A DNA stretch of 64,000 nucleotides from Emticicia fluvialis (GCF_024793945.1 NZ_JANUSD010000011.1:1-64000); one strand, 5' to 3'; positions 53,452 through 63,440 are shown, counted from the stretch's first letter. Program-made: numbers and translations. The notes: generated by a model from the letters alone, not told the origin.

Positions 53452-55818
53452 TTATTCTGATTTCAAACTCTTCACCGGATTAATCAATGCTGCCTTTACA
53501 GCCTGAAAACTGACAGTCATGATGGCAATCAGAATCGCTACGGCTCCGGTGGCTGCAAATATCCACCACTCAATAGATACTCGATAGGCGAAATCCTGTA
53601 GCCATTGCGCCATAAAGTAATAAGCAACAGGTACGGCCACCACAAGAGCAATTAGCACCAGTTTCAGAAAATCGAGCGAAAGCAAAGTGGTGATACCAAA
53701 TACCGAAGCGCCCAGTACTTTTCTGATGCCAATCTCTTTGGTGCGCTGCCTGATAGAAAATGTAGCCAGACCAAACAAACCCAGGCAAGAAATGAAAACT
53801 GCCAGCGTGGCAAAGGTCTTGGTAAGGTTACTGATTAGTTCTTCGCGCTCATAAAAACTCGCCACGTCTTCATTAAAAAAAGTGTATTCAAAAACGTTGT
53901 CTGGGTACAATTTCTCCCATAATCCGGCAACTTTTTTCAGGGTTGACTGGTCAAAGGATTTTAGCTGAATAGCTACCTTACGATAATGCGCTCTTGACGA
54001 AAAGATAACCGTGGGCTCAATGCCCGAATAGAGGTCGGTATTATTAAAATCGGCTACTACGCCTACTATGGCTCCGGTTTTGTTGTGGTCGCCTACCAAT
54101 AGTTTTCTGTTCAGAATTTCATCGGCTGATTTCAATCCTAAATCTTTTACCATTTTCTGATTCACCAGTAACTCTCGCAGGGTGTCAGAAGCAACAGGCT
54201 TACGGCCGCTGATTAGCTTGATGCCATAGGTATCAATATAGGCTTCATCAGCTATTTTAGACCTTGCCACAAATTTCTCCCAGTCTCTGTTTTCAAATCT
54301 GATGCTTCCGCCACTACCGGTCTGCGAAGTTGGCGCAGTGCGAAAGAAAGACACAGAGCTTACATTTGCCTGTTGAAGCAATTGGTTTTTAAGTGTTCTA
54401 AGTTTGCCGGTTTCAGCATCCGGAATATTTACTTGCAGAATCAGGTCTTTTCTTAAGCCCAGATCTTTATTTTCCAGGTAATCAAGCTGCAACACAACCA
54501 GCATAGACACCGCTATCAATATGCAGGCAATGCTGAATTGTATTACTACCAACCCTTTGCGAAGTGTAAATTTCTTAGGCAACTCAGTGACATTTTTCAA
54601 TGCCTTTAAAGGCTGAAAATTGGCAATGATAAGTGCCGGATAAAACCCGGCCATAAAAACAACGGCCGCCAGCAGAAGAGCCATGAAACCAATTAGGGTG
54701 AGGTCAGAGAACAGGCTAATGTGAACAGGGGTAGCTAACCATTGAGCAAGTAAAGGAGCAGCTACGAAGGCGATAACTACTGCCAGTATGCCGGAAAACA
54801 AAGCTAACAATGTGGTTTCACTAATAAACTGCCAGAAAATTTGGGCTTGTGAACTGCCCAAAGTTTTTCTTACCCCTACTTCTTTGTGTCGTTTAAAAGA
54901 TTGCGCCGTTGAAAGATTAATGAAATTGATACAGGCAATAACCACCATTAGCAATCCGATACCTATCAGCAAATGGATGGTTGATTTCCTGATTTTTCCG
55001 TCATAGTCGATGTTAAAGTGAATATCAGATAAATCTTGTAGATGATACCTGAATATTTCTGAGTCTGCGCCATAATAATTTTTAGAAAAAGCAGGCATCT
55101 GACTTTCAAGCTTATTCTTTAATTCCTTCGAGCGCAGCATCACAAAGGTTTCCCTGCTGCTGTCAATCCAACCCCAGTCTTGGTAGCCATATTCAGGCAC
55201 AAGGATTTTCAATGTAGGCAGTGAAACAAAAATATCGGTTTTCAAATCCGTATTGGCCGGGTAATCTTTCAGTACCCCCGCCACCACAACTTCCTGTTTA
55301 CTTTCAAGTTTAATAACCTTTCCCAAAGGGTTATCATTTCCGAAAAACTTCCGGGCATATCGCTCCGTAATTACCACTTGATTAGGATTCTCAAGTACCT
55401 CGGGCTTACCTGCCTTCCACTCATAATCAAATATCTTAAAGTAGTCGGCATTGGTAAAAGCAGCCGATTCCCGCTCTGCGTATTTCCTGACTTCCCCATT
55501 TCTTGCAACCGAAATTGTCAATGGTTGATGCGCCAGATATGTAGTTTTTTCAATGGCCGGATACTCCTTCGCCCAGGTCTGATGCAATTGATAGGCACTA
55601 CCCTTTTCTTTTTCTATGCTGCCATCTTCCAGATGCAGGTCAACCACTGCTCTATAAATCCGGTCTGCATTTTTATGATAGGTATCAACACTTAAATGGT
55701 ATTTCACCAATTGAAAAACCAGTATCCCACCGGCCATGCCCAAAGCCAGACCGAACACATTCAGAAAGGTGAAGAGTCTGTTTCTAACCAGTACTCTTAA
55801 TATAAAATTTAGTTTCAT
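53452..55818 (-). CDS. FtsX/MacB_PCD permease 8
   Basis: A 788-residue paralogue and the shortest complete member. I start it at the ATG at 55818 (MKLNFILRVLVRNRLFTF), which lacks the M(I/L)(R/K)NY(F/L)K start of the others but aligns from the RN pair onward; a longer frame to 55884 adds 22 polar residues overlapping the spacer. Motifs are KEVGVRKTLGS and KEIGIRKVLGA; domain signatures are ITERYARKFFG and VGVVADFNNTDLYSGIEP. It pairs with permease 6 in sequence type (FWQFISET, GILVFQLVKYHLS). The C-terminus is ALINPVKSLKSE. Confidence 0.92.
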   Translation of the reverse strand: MKLNFILRVLVRNRLFTFLNVFGLALGMAGGILVFQLVKYHLSVDTYHKNADRIYRAVVDLHLEDGSIEKEKGSAYQLHQTWAKEYPAIEKTTYLAHQPLTISVARNGEVRKYAERESAAFTNADYFKIFDYEWKAGKPEVLENPNQVVITERYARKFFGNDNPLGKVIKLESKQEVVVAGVLKDYPANTDLKTDIFVSLPTLKILVPEYGYQDWGWIDSSRETFVMLRSKELKNKLESQMPAFSKNYYGADSEIFRYHLQDLSDIHFNIDYDGKIRKSTIHLLIGIGLLMVVIACINFINLSTAQSFKRHKEVGVRKTLGSSQAQIFWQFISETTLLALFSGILAVVIAFVAAPLLAQWLATPVHISLFSDLTLIGFMALLLAAVVFMAGFYPALIIANFQPLKALKNVTELPKKFTLRKGLVVIQFSIACILIAVSMLVVLQLDYLENKDLGLRKDLILQVNIPDAETGKLRTLKNQLLQQANVSSVSFFRTAPTSQTGSGGSIRFENRDWEKFVARSKIADEAYIDTYGIKLISGRKPVASDTLRELLVNQKMVKDLGLKSADEILNRKLLVGDHNKTGAIVGVVADFNNTDLYSGIEPTVIFSSRAHYRKVAIQLKSFDQSTLKKVAGLWEKLYPDNVFEYTFFNEDVASFYEREELISNLTKTFATLAVFISCLGLFGLATFSIRQRTKEIGIRKVLGASVFGITTLLSLDFLKLVLIALVVAVPVAYYFMAQWLQDFAYRVSIEWWIFAATGAVAILIAIMTVSFQAVKAALINPVKSLKSE

Positions 55819-55832
55819 ATTATTAGTTTTAG

Positions 55833-55852
55833 AAAAAGCAAAAGTGCTTTTT
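55833..55852. terminator. Hairpin between permeases 9 and 8
   Basis: AAAAAGCA and TGCTTTTT form a perfect 8-bp stem around a 4-nt loop in the 66-bp spacer. T-runs allow termination or attenuation in the direction of the array, so permeases 8 and 7 may be expressed at a lower level than those upstream or from a separate promoter. No core repeat lies here. Confidence 0.55.
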
Positions 55853-55884
55853 ATGTTTTCCCTTGTCTTTTTCTCATGCTCCAT

Positions 55885-58284
55885 TTACTCCGTTTTCAAC
55901 GATTTCACCGGATCCACCAATGCTGCTTTGATAGCCTGATAACTTACGGTAAGAAGCGCAATCAGAGTAGCTAAGAGACCAGTAACCACAAATACCCACC
56001 ATTGGATAGTTACCTGATAAGCAAAGTTTTTCAACCAGCTATTCATAAAATACCAGGCAATGGGGCTGGCTATTACTACAGCAACTACTATCAGTTTCAT
56101 AAAATCTTTCGATATCAATGTGGTCAGGCCGGCTACCGAAGCCCCTAAAACCTTACGGATACCAATCTCTTTGGTTCGCTGCTCTGCTGTAAAAGCTGCC
56201 AGACCAAAAAGCCCCAGACAGGCAATAAGTATAGCCAGACCAGAAAAAACAAATACCACTCTGGCCGTTTGCGTTTCTGATGCATATAATGTGTTCAGGT
56301 ACTGGTCCAGAAAAAGATATTCAAATGCTGAACTAGGTATACTTTTTTTGAAAGTAGCTTCCAGTTGTTTCATGGTCTGCTCAACATTACCTGTATTTAT
56401 TTTAACGAGTACGTATGGCCTTGACTCGGTGTCATTATTATGAAAAACATAAGACCCGATAGGCTGATGGAAAGAATCATAGTGAAAGTCTCTTACCACA
56501 CCCACAATTTCGGCCTTGCGGTTCCAGAACAAATCTTCTGAAAACTTTCCGATGGCATCCTGTGGGGTTTTATAACCCAACAGTTTGACAGTTGTTTCAT
56601 TCACAACAATCTGCACCGTTGTGTCTTTTTCTGCTTTGGTAAGTGGCAGCGTTTTGCCTGCAACGAATTTGAGGTTCAGTACTTTTGCAAAATCGCCGTT
56701 TACTCGGTTGGTGCGCACTGCAAAAGATTCATTAGGATTATTTACTTTACTCATGCTGCGGCCGCTACCGCCAGTACCCGGATAAGCCTGCGCGCGTGCA
56801 ATCTCCAGCACATTGCTTAAATCTTTATAGTTATTAATCAAAGCATCTATCTGTTCTTTATTCTCAGCTGCTGAGGTCATCACGGCTACCACCTGCTCCG
56901 GGTTATACCCCAGCTTTTTGTTTTGAATAAACCTAAGTTGCTGGAAAAAAATAAAGGTGCAGATTATCAGAATTATGGAGGCTGAAAACTGAATAACCAC
57001 CAGCGACTGGCGGAATAATCCGGCTCCGGTTTTACGGCTAACAGGTGCCTGCAAAAGACTTTTAGGAGCAAATGAAGACAGGTAAAAAGCCGGATATGAC
57101 CCTGACACAAACGTAACGAACGTAAAAATTGCCAATAAACCCAGCCCCACTTCAGGTGTAAAAACATCTCTTACTGATAACTCTTTACCGGCGATGTCAT
57201 TAAAAAATGGCATCATTAACACCAGAATAACAAGCCCTAATATAAGGGCCAGCAAGACTGTCAAGAGGGTTTCAGTATAAAACCTGCCAATCAATTGGGC
57301 GTTGGTGGCGCCTATTGTTTTATTAATACCCACTTCTTTAAATCTTTTCTGCGAACGCGCCGTAGACAGATTCATATAGTTAATACAAGCAATTACCAAT
57401 ACCACCAAAGCAAGAATGGACAGTATCTTTACCTGGGCGGCATCTCCTGCCCTTTTTGTATTGGAATTGGTGATGTCTGCAGAGTTAAGGTGGATATCAG
57501 TTAGGGGTTGCAGCCATAAACTAAACCAGCGGTCTGATTTGTCCGGAATGTTCTTTTCAAGTAAAGCCGTCATTTGGGCTTCTACCTTTTGCTGGCTGGC
57601 ACCTGGTTTCAATAACACGTAAGTTTCAAAACTTGAATTGCTCCACACAAGGTTTTTTGAGGCCCACTCAACACTATTAAAAGAACCCATCAATTCGGCA
57701 TCCAACGTAAAATTATGCGGCAGGTCTTCGTAAACCCCTGTTACTTCCATTGTGTATTTGGCGCCAATTTTTACAATTTTGCCCATAGGGTTGTCATCAC
57801 CAAAATACTTTTTGGCAGTAGCCTGGCTTAAAACAATTTTATTGGGTTCTTGCAAAGCCGTTTTGGGGTTACCCTGTAGAAGCTTAATATCAAAAATTTC
57901 AAAGATGGTGCCATCTACCCAATACAATTTTTTCTCGGTAAATTTCTTATCTCCAAGGTTTACAAAGGCGGTTTCCCCGTAATCATTCAACAAAATACGC
58001 GCTTGCTGAACTACCTCTGGCACTTCATTTTTCAGGCTGGGGCCAACAGCATTGGGGGCATTGGCCCACTTAGCACTTTTACCATCAAAAGTAGCCGTTA
58101 CCCCGATGCGGTAAATATTTGCGGCATTGGTATGATACTTATCAAAAGACAGTTCGTCTTTTACATATAGTATCAACAAAAGAGATACAGTAAGCCCAAG
58201 GGCTAAACCCAACAAGTTAAGCAAAGTAAAGAGTCTGCTTTTTACCAGACTTCTCCAGGCAATTTTCAAGTAGTTACGTAGCAT
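55885..58284 (-). CDS. FtsX/MacB_PCD permease 9
   Basis: A 799-residue paralogue starting at the ATG at 58284 (MLRNYLKIAWRSLVKSRLF); an in-frame start ten codons upstream lies in the spacer repeat. Its first cytoplasmic motif is KEVGINKTIGA, with Asn replacing the Arg that is otherwise invariant here; the second, KEIGIRKVLGA, is normal. Domain signatures are LSQATAKKYFG and VGVVRDFHYDSFHQPIGS. The end, ALVDPVKSLKTE, has VD in place of MN. The loss of the first Arg may alter contact with an ATPase. Confidence 0.92.
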   Translation of the reverse strand: MLRNYLKIAWRSLVKSRLFTLLNLLGLALGLTVSLLLILYVKDELSFDKYHTNAANIYRIGVTATFDGKSAKWANAPNAVGPSLKNEVPEVVQQARILLNDYGETAFVNLGDKKFTEKKLYWVDGTIFEIFDIKLLQGNPKTALQEPNKIVLSQATAKKYFGDDNPMGKIVKIGAKYTMEVTGVYEDLPHNFTLDAELMGSFNSVEWASKNLVWSNSSFETYVLLKPGASQQKVEAQMTALLEKNIPDKSDRWFSLWLQPLTDIHLNSADITNSNTKRAGDAAQVKILSILALVVLVIACINYMNLSTARSQKRFKEVGINKTIGATNAQLIGRFYTETLLTVLLALILGLVILVLMMPFFNDIAGKELSVRDVFTPEVGLGLLAIFTFVTFVSGSYPAFYLSSFAPKSLLQAPVSRKTGAGLFRQSLVVIQFSASIILIICTFIFFQQLRFIQNKKLGYNPEQVVAVMTSAAENKEQIDALINNYKDLSNVLEIARAQAYPGTGGSGRSMSKVNNPNESFAVRTNRVNGDFAKVLNLKFVAGKTLPLTKAEKDTTVQIVVNETTVKLLGYKTPQDAIGKFSEDLFWNRKAEIVGVVRDFHYDSFHQPIGSYVFHNNDTESRPYVLVKINTGNVEQTMKQLEATFKKSIPSSAFEYLFLDQYLNTLYASETQTARVVFVFSGLAILIACLGLFGLAAFTAEQRTKEIGIRKVLGASVAGLTTLISKDFMKLIVVAVVIASPIAWYFMNSWLKNFAYQVTIQWWVFVVTGLLATLIALLTVSYQAIKAALVDPVKSLKTE

Positions 58285-58290
58285 AGTCCC

Positions 58291-58410
58291 TCCGATACGT
58301 CGGACCGCCCCCATCAGGGGGATTTTTAAATTATTAATATTTTTTTCTTCCTGTTAGCAGTATTATAGCACTCAATGGCTACTCTTCTCACCCCCTTTAA
58401 AGTTCGGGGC
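58291..58410. repeat. Degenerate spacer repeat between permeases 9 and 10
   Basis: A hairpin TCCGATACGTCGGA (58291-58304) nearly identical to the one near 37471 is followed by CCCCCATCAGGGGG (58308-58321), an altered core. The right side has CCCCCTTTAAAGTTCGGGG (58391-58409). The spacer is 148 bp, the longest uninterrupted one in the array. Confidence 0.6.
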
Positions 58411-58432
58411 GCAAGTGGCATGTACGCCGCCA

Positions 58433-60856
58433 TTATTCTGACTTCAGGCTTTTCACAGGATTCATCAACGCCGCCGATACAGCCTGATAACATACTGTAA
58501 TCATAGCAATGACAATTGCCAGACCCCCCGCGGCAGGAAATATCCACCATTCAATCTCCACTTTGTAGGCAAAGTCTGTCAGCCAGCTTGTCATGGCATA
58601 CCAGGCAATAGGCGAGGCTATAAAAATGGATACCATTACAGGTTTGATAAAGTCTTTAGATAGCAAAGAAGTAATACTACCCACAGACGCGCCTAATACC
58701 TTACGAACGCCAATCTCTTTCCGGCGCTGTTCAGCCATAAAAGCAGCCAATGCAAACAAACCAAGGCAGGATATAAAAATTGAAAGACCTGCAAAAATTA
58801 CAAATAAGGTGCGTTGCTTTTGTTCTGCCTTATACTGATTATTGAATCGTTCGTCTAAGAACTGGTAACTAAAAGGCGTATCAGGCACGTAGGTTTTCCA
58901 GGTTTTTTCAATGCCTGCTATGGTAGACTGAAAATCTCCGGCCGATAGCTTGACAGAAAACCAGTTTCGCCTGCCATTATTGATGAACATCACCATCGGA
59001 ACTATTTTCTGATGCAATGACTCAAAATGATAGTCTTTTACCACACCAATTACCCGCCCTCTTTTGCCACCATAAACAAATATTTCGTTAATGGCATCGC
59101 TGCTACTTTTCCATCCGATTGATTTCACGGCCGCTTCATTCAGAATATAAGCCGTTGAGTCGTCAGACTTAAATGCTCTTGAAAAATCCCTGCCTGCCGC
59201 CAGAGGTATCTGGTATGTCTGCAAATAATCATGGTCAACTGCCAACGCTTTTATTTCAGTGCTTGTAGGCGCCAGCGAATCTCCTTTGGTTACTCTTGCT
59301 CCTTGCGAATCAAGCAAGCGGCCTGTAGGCGTTCTTGATGATTGGCTTACATTCATTACCCCTGCCTGGCGTTTCAGTTCCTGTTTAAAGCTTTCAAAGT
59401 CAATAGCGTTGCTGTTACCCACTCGCATCAACAGCACCTGGTCTTTTTTGTAGCCGGTGTCCTGGTTTAGCATAAAGCTCAGTTGTTTGTACACCACACC
59501 TGTGCTGATAATCAGAATACAGGCTATTGAAAATTGTATCACCACCAACGCCTCACGCAGGCGACCATTCCGCATGGCATTTTTTATTTTTCCCTTCAAT
59601 ACTTCAACCGGCTGGAAGGCAGTAAGAAAAAAAGCAGGGTAGCTTCCGGCCAGAACGCCGGTGAAAAAGATAATTCCGATTATTAAGGTTAAAAACTCAA
59701 AATCGAATAACCCATTAAAAGTCAGATTCTTTTCTGTAAAGTCGTTCAGAACCGGAATCAATAATACTGTTGATACAAGTGCTATGGTTAAGGCAAACAG
59801 CGTTACCAGCAGAGATTCACTTAAAAACTGGGCTATCAACTGAGCCCTTACCGCACCTACTACTTTACGCAAACCCACCTCTTTGGCTCTGCTAGCCGAA
59901 CGCGCAGTGGCCAGGTTCATATAGTTTATGCAGGCTATGAGCAGAATAAAGAATGCAATAGCCGAAAACGTATATACGTATTTAATGTTGCCGTTGGCTT
60001 CATGCTCTGAATCAAGATGAGAATACAAATGTATGTCTGTCAGTTTCTGAAACTTCAGGTCAGAATACTCAGACCCTTTTCTGCCATCATATACAGGCAG
60101 ATGCTGGTCAAGAAAAGACTTGGTTCTTTTCTCAAAACTGGCAATATCATAGCCTTTAGGCAACAAAAAATAGGTAGCAAAATTGTTTCCTCCCCAGTCA
60201 TTATTCATTTCCTCCTTACCATACAGGCGCTTATCATTCAGCGTACTCATTGCCATCAGGAAGTCGGCATGAAAGTGCGATTGTGTTGGCAGTGGTTCAA
60301 ATACCCCCGAGACAGTGAAATCATATTTTCCTTCTATTTTTAATAGTTTGCCTATAGGGTCTTCTTTACCAAAATACTTTTCGGCTATTGGTTTAGCAAT
60401 GGCAACGGTAAACGGATTAGCCAGCACCTTATCGGCATTACCTGATACCAGGTTAATTGAAAATACTTTTAATAAATTGGCATCAGCAAAATACATTCGC
60501 TGCTCCTGGTATTTCTTCTCTATATTCTCTGGTCTGTAAATTACCGAATTTAAACCATACAACCGTGTGATCTGCTCAGCCTCTGTGAAGTCGGTTTGAA
60601 AGTGCTGCATAAAAGCCGGAGCTACATGCCCCAGATGCAGGCTCACAGTGCCGTCGTTCGACTTAAAAATGCGAGAAACCCTGTAAATACTGTCAGCATT
60701 TTTGTTGAATCGATCATAACTCAATTCATCTTTTACATACAAACCAATCAACAAAAAGCAGGTTAGTCCTATGGCTAAACCGGCGATGTTGATAAAAGTG
60801 AAACCTTTTTGTTTAATCAGATTTCTAAAAGCGATTTTCAAGTAATTGCGTATCAT
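58433..60856 (-). CDS. FtsX/MacB_PCD permease 10
   Basis: An 807-residue paralogue (MIRNYLKIAFRNLIKQKGFTF). Cytoplasmic motifs are KEVGLRKVVGA and KEIGVRKVLGA. Domain 1 has AIAKPIAEKYFG, where the usual (L/I)(T/S)E is lost, and domain 2 has the full IGVVKDYHFESLHQKIVP block, close to permease 1. The end is ALMNPVKSLKSE. Two Ser/Thr-rich stretches in the second domain (SSRTPTGRLLDSQGARVT) distinguish it from the neighbours. Confidence 0.93.
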   Translation of the reverse strand: MIRNYLKIAFRNLIKQKGFTFINIAGLAIGLTCFLLIGLYVKDELSYDRFNKNADSIYRVSRIFKSNDGTVSLHLGHVAPAFMQHFQTDFTEAEQITRLYGLNSVIYRPENIEKKYQEQRMYFADANLLKVFSINLVSGNADKVLANPFTVAIAKPIAEKYFGKEDPIGKLLKIEGKYDFTVSGVFEPLPTQSHFHADFLMAMSTLNDKRLYGKEEMNNDWGGNNFATYFLLPKGYDIASFEKRTKSFLDQHLPVYDGRKGSEYSDLKFQKLTDIHLYSHLDSEHEANGNIKYVYTFSAIAFFILLIACINYMNLATARSASRAKEVGLRKVVGAVRAQLIAQFLSESLLVTLFALTIALVSTVLLIPVLNDFTEKNLTFNGLFDFEFLTLIIGIIFFTGVLAGSYPAFFLTAFQPVEVLKGKIKNAMRNGRLREALVVIQFSIACILIISTGVVYKQLSFMLNQDTGYKKDQVLLMRVGNSNAIDFESFKQELKRQAGVMNVSQSSRTPTGRLLDSQGARVTKGDSLAPTSTEIKALAVDHDYLQTYQIPLAAGRDFSRAFKSDDSTAYILNEAAVKSIGWKSSSDAINEIFVYGGKRGRVIGVVKDYHFESLHQKIVPMVMFINNGRRNWFSVKLSAGDFQSTIAGIEKTWKTYVPDTPFSYQFLDERFNNQYKAEQKQRTLFVIFAGLSIFISCLGLFALAAFMAEQRRKEIGVRKVLGASVGSITSLLSKDFIKPVMVSIFIASPIAWYAMTSWLTDFAYKVEIEWWIFPAAGGLAIVIAMITVCYQAVSAALMNPVKSLKSE

Positions 60857-60869
60857 AATGCGCCCCTAA

Positions 60870-60932
60870 CCCCTAAAGGGGAATTAAAGTTAAAAGATAT
60901 ATATGTTATCACCCTCAACTCCCCTTTAGGGG
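60870..60932. repeat. Inverted spacer repeat between permeases 10 and 11
   Basis: CCCCTAAAGGGG (60870-60881) and CCCCTTTAGGGG (60921-60932) are exact complements across 39 nt. The left arm extends to CCCCTAACCCCTAAAGGGG, and the right one carries the shared CTCAACTCCCCTTTAGGGG. The left arm begins about 14 bp upstream of the ATG of permease 10. Confidence 0.87.
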
Positions 60933-60941
60933 TGGGGGGCT

Positions 60942-63356
60942 TTATTCAATTTTCAAACTCTTCACCGGATTCAACCTGGCAGCTTTGAGGGTCTGGATAC
61001 CCACCAGCGCCGCTATCAGCACCCCGAAAACAGCACCAATAACCACAAACGTAAACCAGCTTAAATTAATACGGTACGCATAATTCTGCAACCAGTTATT
61101 CATGCCCAGAATGGCCAGCGGAAAAGCAATGAATGCTGCTACCGCCATTACCACTATAAATTCTTTCAGAAACAAATAGGTAATACTAATGCCAGAGGCA
61201 CCTAACACCTTGCGGATACCTATTTCTTTGGTTCGTCTGACAATGTTTAACGACACCATGCCAAGTACACCCAGCAAAACAATAACTATTGCCAAAATGG
61301 TAGCTATCTGTGCAGCCTGCTGCATCTGCAACTCAGACCTGTACATCTTCTGTACCGTTTCATCCATAAAAGTGTATTCAAATGGTGCATCCGGCATCAG
61401 CTGCTTCCATTTATTTTCTACGTTTGCCATGGCTTCTTTCAGATTACCGGGGTTAAGCCTGAACGACAAATACCTGTAAATTGGGTTGTCTTTTACCTGC
61501 ATAAAGGCCACCGGCCCGATAGTGCTGTGCATCGACTGAAAATGAAAATCTTTTACCACCCCGGCAATGATATAGACACCCGGAAAATAGTGCATCTTTA
61601 CCTGCTTACCAATGGCCTCTGCAGGCGTTTTAAATCCCAAAGCCTTTACAGCAGCCATGTTAAGCACCATTCTGTTGGCCTGAAAGGCTTCGTTCTCTGC
61701 CTGAAAAAACTCCCCTTCTTTAACAGTAATGCCGTATGTGGTGGCATATTTTTCATCTGCTACCAAGGTAGGCGCATAAACGGCCTGTGTGGAGTCTTGC
61801 CCTATTCTGTAGATTGCACCACTAAAGCCGGATGCCCCGTCGGGTATCTCATAAGACAAACTTGCCTCTTTAATTTCTTTAACCCTGGCCAGCTCATTAC
61901 GCATGGTTTCCATTTTATTTACTCCTTCTGCCGACCAGTCTCGTGGTACTTTTACCGAAAAAACTGATTCTTTAATATAACCCAGGTCTTTATTGAAAAA
62001 GTAGCTGACCTGTTGCGAAACAACCACTGCCCCACCAAAAACAAACAAAGCCACCGTAAATTGCGACGCCAGCAGCACACGCCTGAAAAAGATATTTTCT
62101 TTAACCGACTTCAATTTTCCTTTCATTGAATCAACCGATGGCAGATTGGCCAACACAACAGCGGGGTAAAGGCCGCTTAACAAACCAATCAGCAAGCTTA
62201 AAACTAGCGCTGCCAGGTAAAAATAGGGTGATGCCTGAAAGAGCGACACCATTGGTTTGTTGAGCAATTCAGAAAAATAAGGCCGAAACAACCCATAAAC
62301 CACTAGCGAAACGATAAGGCTGAACAAACTGATAAGTACCGATTCAGTTAAAAACTGATGAAGCACCTGTTGTTTGTCTCCGCCTAGTACTTTGCGAACG
62401 CCAATCTCTTTTAATCTTGACGACGAGTTACCTATTGATATATTTACAAAATTGACAACCGCCATCAACAAAATAAACAAGGCAACCAGGCTTAATGTGA
62501 GTATGGTCTTTTTTACAAGACCATTGCTTGCATCGAGATAAGCCATTCTGACTGGTTTGAGGTAAGCGTGCAGGTTCTCACTGATTTCCTTCGGTGCATT
62601 GGTTGCAATCAGCTGTGCCATTGCCTTTTCAACATCTGTTTTTTTAACTCCCTTTTTCAGTTCTATAAAACTGCCAATGTAGGGGTTGTTCCAGAACTCA
62701 AAGCCATTGCGCCCGAAAAACGAAGCACTGCTAAACGAAATAAGAACGGGCAATTGGTTATTGATATTCACCAGATTAGTTACCGAGTTAGCGGGTGTTT
62801 CTTTCAAAACCCCTGTTATCATAAACTCGCGCTTCTCGCCTGAAAAAGACTCCAGTCTCAGTGTCTGGCCCAGAACATCAGTTTTACCGAAATATTTGAG
62901 GGCGTGGTCGGTAGAAATAACCATAGTATTGGGCTGATTCAGCGCAGCGCCTGCATTGCCATGCAAAAGCTCAAATCCATACATATTCAGAATGGTTGAA
63001 TCGCCCAGTTGAATATCTTCTCTGAAAACCTTGTCAGCCCTGGCAACAACGGTAGTTACACCATCAAACCTGTAATAGTTTTCTACAAGTGCCGGGTAAT
63101 TATCTTTTAATGCTTTAGCCAGGGGCCCTAATGACGTAAACTCTAAGCCCATGTTCTCTTTGTCCCACCTGCTCTGAATCACAAACTGGTTTTCAACATT
63201 CCTCAGGTTAGTATTTACCATCCATTCATTCGAAACATAGCTGCCTATAAGCAAAGCAAAGGTGATTCCGACCGAAAGACCGAAAATAGTAACCGATGTA
63301 TAAAACCTGCGTTTCATAAGGTTACGCCAGGAAGTTTTCAGATAGTTCTTTAACAT
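60942..63356 (-). CDS. FtsX/MacB_PCD permease 11
   Basis: An 804-residue paralogue and the most divergent complete member. The N-terminus MLKNYLKTSWRNLMKRRFYTS and the end AARLNPVKSLKIE differ from the others. Motifs are KEIGVRKVLGG and KEIGIRKVLGA. Domain signatures are ISTDHALKYFG and AGVVKDFHFQSMHSTIGP. The second extracytoplasmic domain carries an acidic, Gly-rich loop (EIPDGASGFSGAIYRIG). It shares the GGDKQQ feature with permease 7. Its upstream spacer (63357-63440) has no core repeat. Confidence 0.92.
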   Translation of the reverse strand: MLKNYLKTSWRNLMKRRFYTSVTIFGLSVGITFALLIGSYVSNEWMVNTNLRNVENQFVIQSRWDKENMGLEFTSLGPLAKALKDNYPALVENYYRFDGVTTVVARADKVFREDIQLGDSTILNMYGFELLHGNAGAALNQPNTMVISTDHALKYFGKTDVLGQTLRLESFSGEKREFMITGVLKETPANSVTNLVNINNQLPVLISFSSASFFGRNGFEFWNNPYIGSFIELKKGVKKTDVEKAMAQLIATNAPKEISENLHAYLKPVRMAYLDASNGLVKKTILTLSLVALFILLMAVVNFVNISIGNSSSRLKEIGVRKVLGGDKQQVLHQFLTESVLISLFSLIVSLVVYGLFRPYFSELLNKPMVSLFQASPYFYLAALVLSLLIGLLSGLYPAVVLANLPSVDSMKGKLKSVKENIFFRRVLLASQFTVALFVFGGAVVVSQQVSYFFNKDLGYIKESVFSVKVPRDWSAEGVNKMETMRNELARVKEIKEASLSYEIPDGASGFSGAIYRIGQDSTQAVYAPTLVADEKYATTYGITVKEGEFFQAENEAFQANRMVLNMAAVKALGFKTPAEAIGKQVKMHYFPGVYIIAGVVKDFHFQSMHSTIGPVAFMQVKDNPIYRYLSFRLNPGNLKEAMANVENKWKQLMPDAPFEYTFMDETVQKMYRSELQMQQAAQIATILAIVIVLLGVLGMVSLNIVRRTKEIGIRKVLGASGISITYLFLKEFIVVMAVAAFIAFPLAILGMNNWLQNYAYRINLSWFTFVVIGAVFGVLIAALVGIQTLKAARLNPVKSLKIE

Positions 63357-63440
63357 AGTTTTGAAATTTTGATGATTAAAGCTGAAAGTTAAAACCGCAT
63401 TTAATCATTCTCATTTCGTTTAAGTTATTTTAACATTCTG

